Positions 46,170-54,497 are shown, counted from the stretch's first letter. The stretch: 64,000 nt of DNA from Moraxella pluranimalium (GCF_002014825.1 NZ_MUYU01000017.1:1-64000), one strand, 5' to 3'. Notes: generated by a model from the letters alone, not told the origin. Numbers and translations: made by a program.

Positions 46170-47052
46170 CCACCCCAAACACCACACTATGCCCCTGTAC
46201 AATCACATCAATATCAGGGGCGTAGCCACCACCCATTGTAACCACAGTTGGTAGCTTGTGGTTGTGGAGCGTTTCGATGACAAATTGTTCTCTTTGGATA
46301 AGTCCATCCATAGACAGGTTAATGCGCCCAAGTCTGTCATCAGCCAGCACATCCACCCCCGCTTGATAAAACACAAAATCAGGGCAAAACTCATCCAGCA
46401 CCTTTGGCAGATGATAGTTTAATAATGCTAAATATTCTTCATCATCTGTGCCGTCTGCTAGGGCGATGTCTAGGTCGGATTTTGGCTTGTGGTAGGGATA
46501 ATTTTTCTCACCATGCATACTAAAGACAAACACCGATGGATTATCCGCCATGATGGCTGCATTACCATTGCCTTGATGGACATCTAGGTCTAGGATTAGG
46601 ATGCGCTTGGCAAGTCCATCTCTCAGTAGGACATTGCTCGCTACACAGACATCATTGAGGATACAAAATCCTTCTCCGCTATCGGCAAAAGCATGGTGTG
46701 TGCCGCCAGAGGTGGATAGAGCAAAGCCGTCTGTCAGCGCATATTTGGCGCAGGCGATGGTTGCACCGACGACATAGCGTTCACGGTCGATGAGTGCTTG
46801 GCTCATGGGCAGACCGATTTTACGGCACTCTTTGGCAGGTAGTGTCAGTGTGTCTAGGGCGTACCAATAGTCAGGCGTGTGCGTGGTTAAAATCTCATCT
46901 ATTGTTGCCATCGGTGGCTCAAAAAACTGACTGGGTGTCGTGATGCCATCAGCAATCAGTTTGATGGGTAGTTGCTCATACTTTGCCATCGGGAAGCGAT
47001 GACCTTCGGGCACAGCATGACAAAAGATGGGCGAATGGGCGATTTTGAACAT
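46144..47052 (-). CDS. histone deacetylase superfamily protein (AcuC/acetylpolyamine type)
   Basis: The 302-residue protein is a zinc-dependent deacetylase of the arginase/deacetylase fold: TSGGTHHAFADSGEGFCILNDV (catalytic His pair), LILDLDVHQGNGNAAI (zinc Asp/His) and FYQAGVDVLADDRLGRINL (second zinc Asp region), with a terminal GGGY motif. Bacterial members deacetylate acetyl-CoA synthetase, polyamines or unknown substrates. It is convergent with the HNH gene, and their last 26 bases overlap, so its 3' end is the right boundary of the accessory operon. Confidence 0.88.
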   Translation of the reverse strand: MFKIAHSPIFCHAVPEGHRFPMAKYEQLPIKLIADGITTPSQFFEPPMATIDEILTTHTPDYWYALDTLTLPAKECRKIGLPMSQALIDRERYVVGATIACAKYALTDGFALSTSGGTHHAFADSGEGFCILNDVCVASNVLLRDGLAKRILILDLDVHQGNGNAAIMADNPSVFVFSMHGEKNYPYHKPKSDLDIALADGTDDEEYLALLNYHLPKVLDEFCPDFVFYQAGVDVLADDRLGRINLSMDGLIQREQFVIETLHNHKLPTVVTMGGGYAPDIDVIVQGHSVVFGVVRRFVVHF

Positions 47053-47082
47053 AGATGATGGATTTTTATAATTTAGAATAAC

Positions 47083-47790
47083 TTATTGATATTGCTGTGT
47101 CGGCTCAAAAAACTGCCCAGATGTCTCATCATGGGTATCACCAGATGTAAAAGGTGCATTGAGATAATCCAGTACAATCGGGCTTGGCTCTTGTTCGCTC
47201 ATCACATCGTGATACAGCTTTTGGGCAAGTTCGGATAGGCTTGCCACACCTTGCAAATAGCAATCCAGTGTATGGTCGTCAAGATTGGTAAATTCCGCAT
47301 CAAAGCTGACTTTGGCACGCACTTCGCCATCGGTTGGGTCCATCTCAAGATTGCCAAACGGGATGCCAAGATTTGCCATCGCTATCGCCATCATCATCGG
47401 CGCATAGTGGGATAGTGGCACGACATCGGTCAAGACGCCAAACACAGACACAAGCTTGGTGCGCTCATTAATCCGAAACACACAAGTCCACTCATCCCCA
47501 CCATCGCCAAAAGGCACAATCAAATGATGCACCTGCGCGACACCGCTTGGCATCATGCCGTAGGCATCTGATGGGCGATGCTCAAGCTGCCAGCCGTGCT
47601 GATTGAGCCACTCGGCGATGGCGGATGTGATGGGCAGATACTCAAGCGTGCTTAGGCTTGGCTTGGCAGTCGGCATTTGACTGTTTGTATCAGGCAGTAC
47701 GGGCTCGCTGATTGGCTTGGGTGCATCATCCTGTGGTGTATCTAGATTGAGCAGTTGTTTTAGTTTTTTTAATAATTTCATCATCGTCAT
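47083..47790 (-). CDS. YbjN-domain protein
   Basis: The 235-residue cytoplasmic protein has a basic helix start (MMKLLKKLKQLLNL) and a low-complexity Pro/Ser linker to about residue 48. A YbjN-like domain (type III secretion chaperone fold) follows: ITSAIAEWLNQHGWQLEHR, then MMMAIAMANLGIPFGNLEMDPTDGEVRAKVSF. YbjN proteins affect stress and motility in E. coli, but the mechanism is not known. It lies 30 bp upstream of the deacetylase gene on the same strand, so the two are probably cotranscribed. Confidence 0.65.
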   Translation of the reverse strand: MTMMKLLKKLKQLLNLDTPQDDAPKPISEPVLPDTNSQMPTAKPSLSTLEYLPITSAIAEWLNQHGWQLEHRPSDAYGMMPSGVAQVHHLIVPFGDGGDEWTCVFRINERTKLVSVFGVLTDVVPLSHYAPMMMAIAMANLGIPFGNLEMDPTDGEVRAKVSFDAEFTNLDDHTLDCYLQGVASLSELAQKLYHDVMSEQEPSPIVLDYLNAPFTSGDTHDETSGQFFEPTQQYQ

Positions 47791-47970
47791 GGTGCTGTGT
47801 TTTGGATGCTTAGCATACCAAAAATTCTACCAAAGTGCCAATCAAACTACCATCAGCATCTTATCAAGGGGCAGATTTGCCAAAATTTTTGTAAAATCTG
47901 TGGCGATTGCGTGCTTTTTTAGCTTTTGATGTGGTTTTTTGGTATGATAGCGGATAAATTTTTTGTGGTA

Positions 47971-48624
47971 ATGAACTTCATGACAGTTGCGACTTTATCG
48001 TCAAATATCATAAGACCAAGTGCAGGCGAGCCGATTTTATCCCTAGAGCAGATGGCTGTGCAACGGGGTGATTTTTTGCTGTGTCAAGGTGTGGATTTGA
48101 CGCTGTACTCGGGGGATATTTGCCATCTGATTGGTGAAAATGGCTTGGGCAAGACGACCTTGATGTCGCAGATTGCAGGCTTGCTACCCATCATGACAGG
48201 GTCAGCTACTATCAACGGGGCGTGCGTGTATGTGTCGCATCAGCTTGGGATTAGCTCGGCTTTGACAGTGGGGCAAAATCTGCGGTTTTTGTTATCCTTG
48301 TATGGTATGCAGGCGGATGATGATGTGCTTGAAGGGGCGCTTGAGCAAGTGGGCTTGCAGGGCTTGGCGGATGTCTCAAGCGTTCAGCTGTCGGCAGGGC
48401 AGATGCGTCGTGTCGGCTTGGCTCGGCTGTTTGTGCTGGATGCGACAGATGCACCATTTTGGCTACTCGATGAGCCATTGACGGCACTTGATGTGGCGAT
48501 GGTGGCGCGGCTTGAAGCTCGTATCGGGCAGTTCGCCCGTGATGGCGGTGCGGTACTGATGACTAGCCATCAGGCGACGCACGCAACCAACTGCACTTTG
48601 GATTTGGCGGAGTTTGCCTTATGA
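47971..48624 (+). CDS. ccmA: heme exporter ATPase CcmA
   Basis: The 217-residue ABC ATPase of the cytochrome c maturation system has Walker A GENGLGKTTL, signature LSAGQMRRVGLARL, Walker B FWLLDEPLTALD and switch His in MTSHQAT. With CcmB and CcmC it releases holo-CcmE from the membrane. Starts at 47926, 47971 and 47980 are all in frame, and none has a strong ribosome site. It overlaps ccmB by four bases (ATGA). The rest of the ccm operon (ccmC-I) is not next to it. Confidence 0.88.
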   Translation: MNFMTVATLSSNIIRPSAGEPILSLEQMAVQRGDFLLCQGVDLTLYSGDICHLIGENGLGKTTLMSQIAGLLPIMTGSATINGACVYVSHQLGISSALTVGQNLRFLLSLYGMQADDDVLEGALEQVGLQGLADVSSVQLSAGQMRRVGLARLFVLDATDAPFWLLDEPLTALDVAMVARLEARIGQFARDGGAVLMTSHQATHATNCTLDLAEFAL

Positions 48625-49295
48625 TGAACCAAGCGTTTATGACCATGCTACAGCGTGAATGGCAAATCAAACGACAAGGGGCGGTGCAGTGGCTATTTCC
48701 TTTGGTGCTGTTTTTGCTCATCATTACTTTGTTTCCGCTTGCCATCGGTAGTGAGCCCAATCTGCTACTTCGCCTTGCGCCGTCGGCGGTGTGGATTGCT
48801 GCACTGATTGCGCTTGTGATTGGGGTGGATGATTTGTTCCGTGGCGAGTTTGATAATGGCACACTTGCGCAGATGGTCGTCGCCAAAGCACCGCTGACGC
48901 TGTGGGTGCTGGCTCGGCTGATGGTGCATTGGCTGTTTAGCGCAGGCGTGGTGGCGTTGTTATCACTGCTTGTGATTGTGCTGTTTGGTATGGCGACCGG
49001 TGATGCGCTTGTGCTGGCTTTATCCATCATCGTTGGTTCACCGCTACTGCTTGCGTTGTCGGCGATTGCTAGTAGCTTGACTTTGACACTCAAAAATGGC
49101 GCTATCTTAGTGCCACTGATTGCACTACCGATGCAGCTGCCGGTACTGATTTTTGCCACCGGTGCGGTGGATTTGCACGCCACAGGGCTCAATGGCTTAC
49201 CGACATTGGCGCTAATGGCAGCAGGCAGTATCATTGCTGTGCTTGTGACGCCGTGGGTGGTGGCAAGCGTGCTTAAGATGGCATGGTCGGATTGA
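48621..49295 (+). CDS. ccmB: heme exporter membrane protein CcmB
   Basis: The 224-residue protein has six transmembrane helices with the CcmB pattern: MLQREWQIKRQGAVQWLFPLVLFLLIITLFPLAIG at the start, WIAALIALVIGVDDLFRGEFDNGTLAQMV in the first loop, and LTLTLKNGAILVPLIALPMQLPVLIFAT in the middle. It is the membrane partner of CcmA, with a four-base overlap that ensures coupled translation. Only these two genes of the system are present here. Confidence 0.9.
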   Translation: MMNQAFMTMLQREWQIKRQGAVQWLFPLVLFLLIITLFPLAIGSEPNLLLRLAPSAVWIAALIALVIGVDDLFRGEFDNGTLAQMVVAKAPLTLWVLARLMVHWLFSAGVVALLSLLVIVLFGMATGDALVLALSIIVGSPLLLALSAIASSLTLTLKNGAILVPLIALPMQLPVLIFATGAVDLHATGLNGLPTLALMAAGSIIAVLVTPWVVASVLKMAWSD

Positions 49296-49361
49296 TGGCT
49301 ATGTTTAAACGGCTGCGTTGATGGCGGATTGAGCTTGTTATGATAAGTCGTCAAATTACAC

Positions 49362-49418
49362 AGATGGATAAATTAATCGCTTGGCAAACTACTTGTCAAG
49401 CGACCAATTTATCTATCT
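49362..49418. repeat. 57-bp imperfect palindrome between ccmB and the PhzF-like gene
   Basis: The arms 49362-49386 and 49394-49418 are 25 bp each, 21 of 25 paired, with a 7-nt loop. The arms begin AGATGGATAAATT and end AATTTATCTATCT. No T-run follows on either strand, so it is unlike the other terminators here, although it sits between convergent genes. Confidence 0.55.
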
Positions 49419-49430
49419 ACACCCAAAAAC

Positions 49431-50294
49431 TTACACCAAAAACTCACCTTTGGCAACTTGCACCACACGCCCACCGACAAAAATCGTCTGCTCATCATCG
49501 ACTTTGAGCGTTAGGCGGTTGGGCCGCCCCATATCATCGCCTTGATGGATGGTTTTGGCGATAGGGTATTGATTTTGCAGGATAAAATACGCCCCCAAAT
49601 TGGCACACGCCGAGCCTGTACCGCTGTCTTCGACCATCACCCGATTTTGTTCAAAAAACATTCGAACATGGATGATGTCGCCATCAGCTACCCAATAATA
49701 CACCGACGGCTCATCAGTGGTCTTAAACGGATTATTCACATTCAATTCACGCAGTCTTGCGATGTCGAGTTGCAGATTTTGTAGTGCTTGATGATTGGTT
49801 AATTCAATCAAAAATTGCTGTGTACCGCTATTCATAAAATAACCGCCATCAGCAATATCATCTGCATGGATACCGCTTGCTTGAGCGATGGCATCTTTTG
49901 AAGCATGGCTTTTGACGGCGTTATAGCCTTTGATTTTTATTTCAATGCGGTCATTATCGCTTAGGACTTCAACGGGTTTTGCTAAGGTGTTTAACACAAA
50001 ATGACTTGGCAAATCAACCAGTTGTCTTAGCATAAACGCACTGCCAAGCGTCGGATGACCTGCCAGTGGCAATTCATAATTTGGCGTAAAAATGCGTAAA
50101 TCAGCCGCTGCCGACACGCCATGCTTATTGGTCGGTGGATGAATAAACACCGTCTCGGATAGATTAAACTGCTTGGCAATCGCCTGCATTTGCTCGTCAG
50201 TTAGCCCATCGGCATGGGGAAAGACCGCCAAGGGATTACCGCCAAAATGACTTTCGGCAAAGACATTGACGAGATAAAACGGATAAGCTTTCAT
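49431..50294 (-). CDS. PhzF-family isomerase-like protein
   Basis: The 287-residue protein has the diaminopimelate-epimerase-like fold of PhzF. FYLVNVFAESHFGGNPLAVFPHAD and the catalytic Glu region NLSETVFIHPP are near the start, FTPNYELPLAGHPTLGSAFML lies in the first half, and MVEDSGTGSACANLGAYF near the end. PhzF proteins act in phenazine synthesis, but most bacterial members, including this one without phenazine genes nearby, have unknown substrates. The start at 50294 is used because tggagc precedes it. Confidence 0.88.
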   Translation of the reverse strand: MKAYPFYLVNVFAESHFGGNPLAVFPHADGLTDEQMQAIAKQFNLSETVFIHPPTNKHGVSAAADLRIFTPNYELPLAGHPTLGSAFMLRQLVDLPSHFVLNTLAKPVEVLSDNDRIEIKIKGYNAVKSHASKDAIAQASGIHADDIADGGYFMNSGTQQFLIELTNHQALQNLQLDIARLRELNVNNPFKTTDEPSVYYWVADGDIIHVRMFFEQNRVMVEDSGTGSACANLGAYFILQNQYPIAKTIHQGDDMGRPNRLTLKVDDEQTIFVGGRVVQVAKGEFLV

Positions 50295-50325
50295 GCTAAA
50301 GCTCCAATCAATAAGGGCAGATGAG

Positions 50326-51186
50326 TTAAGCGCCCAAGCGATGACAGTCAAAAATCGGCATCACTTGGCGGATTTTGGTTTGCTTGGCAGAGTCAAATTC
50401 GGCATACACCACTGCATAGCCATCAGCGCCGATGTCGGTCGTGCCACTATCTACTATCACTTTGCCACTAGCATCCACCACCAACGAATGCCCCCAAGTC
50501 TCTCGTGTGCTTGAGCCGATGTGATGGCTGCCGCCTTGTGCCGAGCCGACGACTAGGCACTGACTATCCAGCGCACGGGCTTGCAGGAGCAGTTGCCAAT
50601 GTGCCTTGCCCGTCTGATAAGTGAACGCCGCAGGTACGGTGATGATGTCCGCACCCATTTGGCGTAGCCGCTGTGCTAGTGCAGGAAATCTGACATCAAA
50701 GCAAATCATCATGCCAATGCCCACCGCCACGCCATCGATGGTGCAGTCAGCGACGACAAGTTTATCGCCCGCTTCAAAGGTCTTGCCTTCATCATAATTG
50801 CCTGTGGCATCATCGACGGTAGCACGAAACAGATGGATTTTATCATAGCGAGCCTTGATAGTGCCTGTGTCGTCGATAAGTAGGCTCACTTGTCGCACCT
50901 TGTCATGGGCGACGGCTGTGCCATTGGGTCTGGTGGGGCAAGGCAGTGTACCTGCTAGGATATGTACGCCATGAGTCTTGGCAAGTGATTGATAAAATTG
51001 ACAAATTTCATCAAATCTATCGGCAAGCTCGCTTTGGCGACCCATGACGCAAGCATTCTCAGGCAGGACAATCAGCCGAGCACCGTGCGTGACGGCATCA
51101 CCGATGGCATGGGTGATGATGGCAAGGTTGGCGTCGATATCGGTTTGGCTGTTCAGCTGAATACTAGCGATACGGATGGTGCTCAT
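50326..51186 (-). CDS. nitrilase-family carbon-nitrogen hydrolase (Nit1-like amidase)
   Basis: The 286-residue enzyme shows the Glu-Lys-Cys triad of the nitrilase superfamily: Glu in LIVLPENAC, Lys in KARYDKIHLF, Cys in MICFDVRFP. The substrate-pocket pattern FPALAQRLRQMGADIITVPAAFT and the C-terminal RETWGHSLVVDASGKVI place it with Nit1/NitFhit-like amidases, which hydrolyse deaminated glutathione. It lies about 30 bp upstream of the PhzF-like gene on the same strand, and the two are likely cotranscribed. Confidence 0.88.
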   Translation of the reverse strand: MSTIRIASIQLNSQTDIDANLAIITHAIGDAVTHGARLIVLPENACVMGRQSELADRFDEICQFYQSLAKTHGVHILAGTLPCPTRPNGTAVAHDKVRQVSLLIDDTGTIKARYDKIHLFRATVDDATGNYDEGKTFEAGDKLVVADCTIDGVAVGIGMMICFDVRFPALAQRLRQMGADIITVPAAFTYQTGKAHWQLLLQARALDSQCLVVGSAQGGSHHIGSSTRETWGHSLVVDASGKVIVDSGTTDIGADGYAVVYAEFDSAKQTKIRQVMPIFDCHRLGA

Positions 51187-51309
51187 GGCTCGTCCCTGTG
51201 GTGTTGGCGGGTGATGGGTTTTTTAGACTTTTATGGTTTGGCTTTATTTGATAAAATTTAAGAAAAAATCTCAAAGTGCAAACCAAGTATAAAACAAGTT
51301 AAAAACAGC

Positions 51310-51403
51310 TTGCAAAAACCTGCTTGATGTGCGATAGTACAAACATACCCAATGATTGTCATTTTATTACTAACAGGCTGTGATAATCATTGGGTATTTT
51401 TTT
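51310..51403 (+). terminator. strong hairpin with T-run, with promoter-like sequence before it
   Basis: ATACCCAATGATTGTCA (51345-51361) pairs with TGATAATCATTGGGTAT (51381-51397) over 17 bp with one G-T pair, followed by seven T on the plus strand. No plus-strand gene lies upstream. TTGCAA (51310-51315), a 17-bp spacer and GATAGT (51333-51338) lie just before the stem. It could be a bidirectional terminator for thiS (minus) or a very short RNA of its own. Confidence 0.45.
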
Positions 51404-51427
51404 ATTTAATCAGGCTAATAAGCGTCA

Positions 51428-51628
51428 TCAGCCACCGCCGACAGCTTGTACCACTTCGATGGTCATGCCATTGCTAAGTGGAGTGTCGGTTAGGCGAGAT
51501 TTTGGCACGAGCAGTCCATCGATTTCGACGGCAAAGCGTCCTTGGGTCAGTCCTTGTGCGGTCAGTAGCTCAAGCACGGTGGTAGCTGTCGTTTCAATCG
51601 CTTGTCCGTTTAGCAGTAACTGGGTCAT
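51428..51628 (-). CDS. thiS: sulfur carrier protein ThiS
   Basis: The 66-residue ubiquitin-like protein ends in GGG, as in ThiS, whose C-terminal Gly-Gly is thiocarboxylated to donate sulfur for the thiazole ring of thiamine. The start MTQLLLNGQAIE and the middle LLVPKSRLTDTPLSNGMTIEVVQAVGGG are typical. The ATG at 51628 is chosen over 51670 because it gives the family length. ThiG and other thi genes are not adjacent. No TPP riboswitch is visible in the 54 bp upstream. Confidence 0.85.
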   Translation of the reverse strand: MTQLLLNGQAIETTATTVLELLTAQGLTQGRFAVEIDGLLVPKSRLTDTPLSNGMTIEVVQAVGGG

Positions 51629-51682
51629 AAAGATATCCGTTTTTGTTATCTGATGGATTGAGTGATGCAAGATAATCGTTTA

Positions 51683-52054
51683 TCAATGCTTAACAGTATG
51701 ACGACCAAAAGCAAGCAATAGCCATGCTACGATAAACAGCGTCCCGCCAACCGGTGTAATCGCACCGAGCCATTTGGGTGCGCCTAATGCCATCGCATAC
51801 AGGCTACCGCTAAAAATAATGATACCGCCTTGCATCAGATAGGCAGACTTATCAGCACGGTATTGGCTCACTGTGTGCAACACACCAATGGCAAGCAGTC
51901 CTAAGGCGTGTACAAACAGATACAAGGTGGCCGTCTGCCAAATGTCGATGGCATAGCTATCGGCAAATTTTTTGAGCCCATGTGCGCCAAACGCCCCAAG
52001 ACCCACGCCAATGGCAAGATTCAGTGCTGCGATTTTTAGCCAGTTCATCATCAT
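51683..52054 (-). CDS. DUF423 (YgdD-like) membrane protein
   Basis: The 123-residue protein has four membrane segments and the DUF423 pattern: LNLAIGVGLGAFGAHGLKKF near the start, WQTATLYLFVHALGLLAIGVL, LMQGGIIIFSGSLYAMALG and LGAITPVGGTLFIVAWLLLAF. The function is unknown in all species. It lies 54 bp upstream of thiS on the same strand and downstream of rpoH. Confidence 0.85.
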   Translation of the reverse strand: MMMNWLKIAALNLAIGVGLGAFGAHGLKKFADSYAIDIWQTATLYLFVHALGLLAIGVLHTVSQYRADKSAYLMQGGIIIFSGSLYAMALGAPKWLGAITPVGGTLFIVAWLLLAFGRHTVKH

Positions 52055-52116
52055 ATCATCTGTGAATCATTCGCTTGTGGCTTGATAAGCTTATCCAAGC
52101 GGATGATGGTTATTGT

Positions 52117-53250
52117 TTAGTCATTTTCCAAAATCATACGGTCAAGCGTGATGGCTTCTTTGATTTTATCCATCGCATTTTTTTCGATTTGGCGGACTCG
52201 TTCGGCGGAGATATTGTACACCGCGGCCAGCTCATGCAGGGTGGATTTTTGGTCGGCGAGCCATCGCTGAGTGATGATGTCTCGTGAGCGGTCATCAAGA
52301 CTGTCCATCGCATCTTTTAGGGCGTTGGTGGTGTTCTCTTCCCAGTCGGCTTCTTCGACCATATCGGCAGGGTCGGCGGCATCTTCTAAGAATAACTGCG
52401 GTGCATAACGCCCATCTTCATCATCTGAATCCTGTGCTTCAAAGGACGCATCGTAGCTAGTGAGCCGTGATTCCATCTCAAGCACTTGTTTGACGGTGAC
52501 ATTCAAATCATTGGCGATGGCGGTGGCTTCTTCGAGTGTCAGCTGATTGCTGGATTTTTTAAGACTTCTTAAATTAAAAAACAGCTTGCGGTGCGCCTTG
52601 GTGGTGGCGACTTTGACGATACGCCAGTTTTTGATGACAAACTCGTGAATCTCGGCCTTGATCCAATGCACTGCAAAGCTGACCAAACGCACGCCTTTAT
52701 TGGGATCAAAACGCTTGACTGCTTTCATCAGACCAAGGTTACCTTCTTGGATCAGGTCGGCTTGGGAGAGTCCATAGCCTGAGTAACTGCGTGCGATATG
52801 AATCACAAAGCGCAGGTGACTCATGACAAGCAGGCGCGCCGCTTCGACATCGCCATCATTGTAGTAGCGCAGGGCGAGCTCTTGCTCTTGCTCTGGGGTG
52901 AGAATGGGGATTTGGTGCACGGTATTGATATATGCACCGAGATTGACCCCTGGCGCGGCTAGGTGCGTTGGCATCGCAGGCACAAGCTCTTTGGTCGGGA
53001 TACTGTGCTTGTCGGTATCGCCATGATCGATGATTTGTGGGCGTTTGTTGGTGGGTTGGGTGTCCGATTCGTCCAAGTCATCGATGTCATCAATCAGCGT
53101 CTCGTCAAAATCATCGAGCTCGCCGATGAGTTCATCATCAAGCACATCTTCATAATCGGCATAATCTTCATCATAGCCGTCGTCATAATTATCATAGCTG
53201 TGACCATCATAATCATCGTGATAGTCATCGTGTCGGTTTCTTGGTGCCAT
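52117..53250 (-). CDS. rpoH: heat-shock sigma factor sigma-32 with acidic N-terminal extension
   Basis: RpoH directs RNA polymerase to heat-shock promoters. Region 2 (LLVMSHLRFVIHIARSYSGYG, DLIQEGNLGLMKAVKRFDP, RLVSFAVHWIKAEIHEFV), the RpoH box (HRKLFFNLRSLKK) and region 4 with its helix-turn-helix (LHELAAVYNISAERVRQIEKNAM) are all present. The E. coli-like core starts near residue 93. Before it are about 90 residues rich in Asp, Tyr and His (beginning MAPRNRHDDYHDDYDG) not found in E. coli. The ATG at 53250 is used. A GTG at 53259 and an internal ATG at 52974 are alternatives, and the last would remove the extension. Confidence 0.93.
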   Translation of the reverse strand: MAPRNRHDDYHDDYDGHSYDNYDDGYDEDYADYEDVLDDELIGELDDFDETLIDDIDDLDESDTQPTNKRPQIIDHGDTDKHSIPTKELVPAMPTHLAAPGVNLGAYINTVHQIPILTPEQEQELALRYYNDGDVEAARLLVMSHLRFVIHIARSYSGYGLSQADLIQEGNLGLMKAVKRFDPNKGVRLVSFAVHWIKAEIHEFVIKNWRIVKVATTKAHRKLFFNLRSLKKSSNQLTLEEATAIANDLNVTVKQVLEMESRLTSYDASFEAQDSDDEDGRYAPQLFLEDAADPADMVEEADWEENTTNALKDAMDSLDDRSRDIITQRWLADQKSTLHELAAVYNISAERVRQIEKNAMDKIKEAITLDRMILEND

Positions 53251-53389
53251 TGTTTCCACTAAATTTTGTTATTCATTGCTTTGTATTGTACGGCAAATTG
53301 GCGGTCGTGGCTAGTGTTAGATGTGGTTGTTTTATAAATTTTACAATCAGCAAAGTTTGCGGTAATTTTTAGTTAATTAATATAATTTA

Positions 53390-53722
53390 TTAAGGTTTTA
53401 TGATAATAAAATGATAAATTATTGTATTAGCCTGCTCACTTTGCCATGCATGGACGGTATAACCGTTTTTTTGGCAAAATGCCACCAAGTCGTGCTGAGA
53501 ATTTTTGTCCGTGGCAATCAGATATAGTGCCTTGCCATCGGCGACTGAGCGCAGGCTAAGCTTGGCTTTGAGTAGTGGCATTGGGCAGGGTAGATTGCGT
53601 GCGTCAAAAAAAGCCGTCACCGTATCTAGTGGTAGGGTAGCCTGATGTAGCTGATCGGTCAGCTGTGCCGATAGTTCTGTTTGGTCAGGCGTATCTAAAA
53701 AATCAAAGATAGGGCTTGTCAT
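53390..53722 (-). CDS. TusA-like sulfurtransferase domain protein
   Basis: The 110-residue protein has a TusA (SirA-like) domain from residue 40: FFDARNLPCPMPLLKAKLSL carries the CPxP motif with the reactive Cys. LYLIATDKNSQHDLVAFCQKNGY follows. The 35 residues before it are an extension. TusA-type proteins pass persulfide sulfur in tRNA thiolation and other routes. The partner is unknown, and no tusBCDE genes are nearby. Confidence 0.8.
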   Translation of the reverse strand: MTSPIFDFLDTPDQTELSAQLTDQLHQATLPLDTVTAFFDARNLPCPMPLLKAKLSLRSVADGKALYLIATDKNSQHDLVAFCQKNGYTVHAWQSEQANTIIYHFIIIKP

Positions 53723-53893
53723 GGGTACTGTCTTAATTTTGGCAATAGATTTGAGTGATTGGGCTTTTTATAAGGGCAAAACTTGATTTATCAAGGTGAA
53801 TTGCTTGTGTGGTGATGTGAAATTGAGCACAATAATACAAGCAACTTAGACTTTTGCTTTGTAACTTCGTTTGGACGGCGATTGATTAAAGGT

Positions 53894-54376
53894 TTAAATA
53901 TCATCAAAGATATTTTCTGCTAAATTCAAGCCGTGCTCTTGGCAATACTTTATATCTTGCAAAAATGATAATGAAGTATCGCTTGCCCAAATGTCATTGA
54001 TGAGATATTTGCCATCAACTTGTTTGAACTGAAAGTCGTTGTATTCGGTCTGACCATGATTTTTAAAAGTGGCACGAACATTACCGTTCTTTAGCACGGT
54101 ATATTTAATATTTCTGATGATTGGATCTTGTCCGCCAATATAACCCCAGTCTTGACACGGTACCCCATCTGCAGGCGTGCTAGCGATGTCATGATCAAGT
54201 GCCAATTTTAGTGTGGGACTTGCATTGTTTGAGATAATATCCTGTCTTTGATCAAGATTTTGATACACCTTCTTTACTACAGAAATCTTTTGTTGATTGG
54301 GTGTCTGTTTTGCATTGGCATTCAAGGGGATGATCGCTAGACTTGCCAATAGGGTTGGATAAAAGAATTTTTTCAT
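53894..54376 (-). CDS. secreted protein, DUF3828-like
   Basis: The 160-residue product has a signal peptide (MKKFFYPTLLASLAIIPLNANA, cleavage after ANA). The mature part has two Cys (VPCQDW, KYCQEH) and the pattern FKNHGQTEYNDFQFKQVDGKYLINDIW, which resembles the nuclear-transport-factor-2-like DUF3828 proteins. It is probably periplasmic. No function is known. It is separated from the opp genes by a terminator. Confidence 0.65.
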   Translation of the reverse strand: MKKFFYPTLLASLAIIPLNANAKQTPNQQKISVVKKVYQNLDQRQDIISNNASPTLKLALDHDIASTPADGVPCQDWGYIGGQDPIIRNIKYTVLKNGNVRATFKNHGQTEYNDFQFKQVDGKYLINDIWASDTSLSFLQDIKYCQEHGLNLAENIFDDI

Positions 54377-54454
54377 TGGATGCCTTGTATGGGTTGGTTA
54401 AGATTATCATAGCATGATTGTAAAATTGATGTGCATGATTATTTGCCCAAAAAT

Positions 54455-54486
54455 AAAAAAATCGGCTCATATTGAACCGATTTTTT
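54455..54486 (-). terminator. terminator of oppBCDF
   Basis: On the minus strand AAAATCGGTTC pairs with GAGCCGATTTT (one mismatch), followed by a T-run, 12 bp past the oppF stop. Confidence 0.85.
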
Positions 54487-54497
54487 ATCATCTCAAC

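Noticed and set aside
48563-49354. 263-codon minus-strand ORF opposite ccmB
   Set aside because: The product is Ser/Thr/Ala low-complexity without motifs, and it overlaps the conserved CcmB gene completely.
51629-51682. TPP riboswitch before thiS
   Set aside because: The 54-bp gap to the DUF423 gene is too short and lacks the conserved CUGAGA element.
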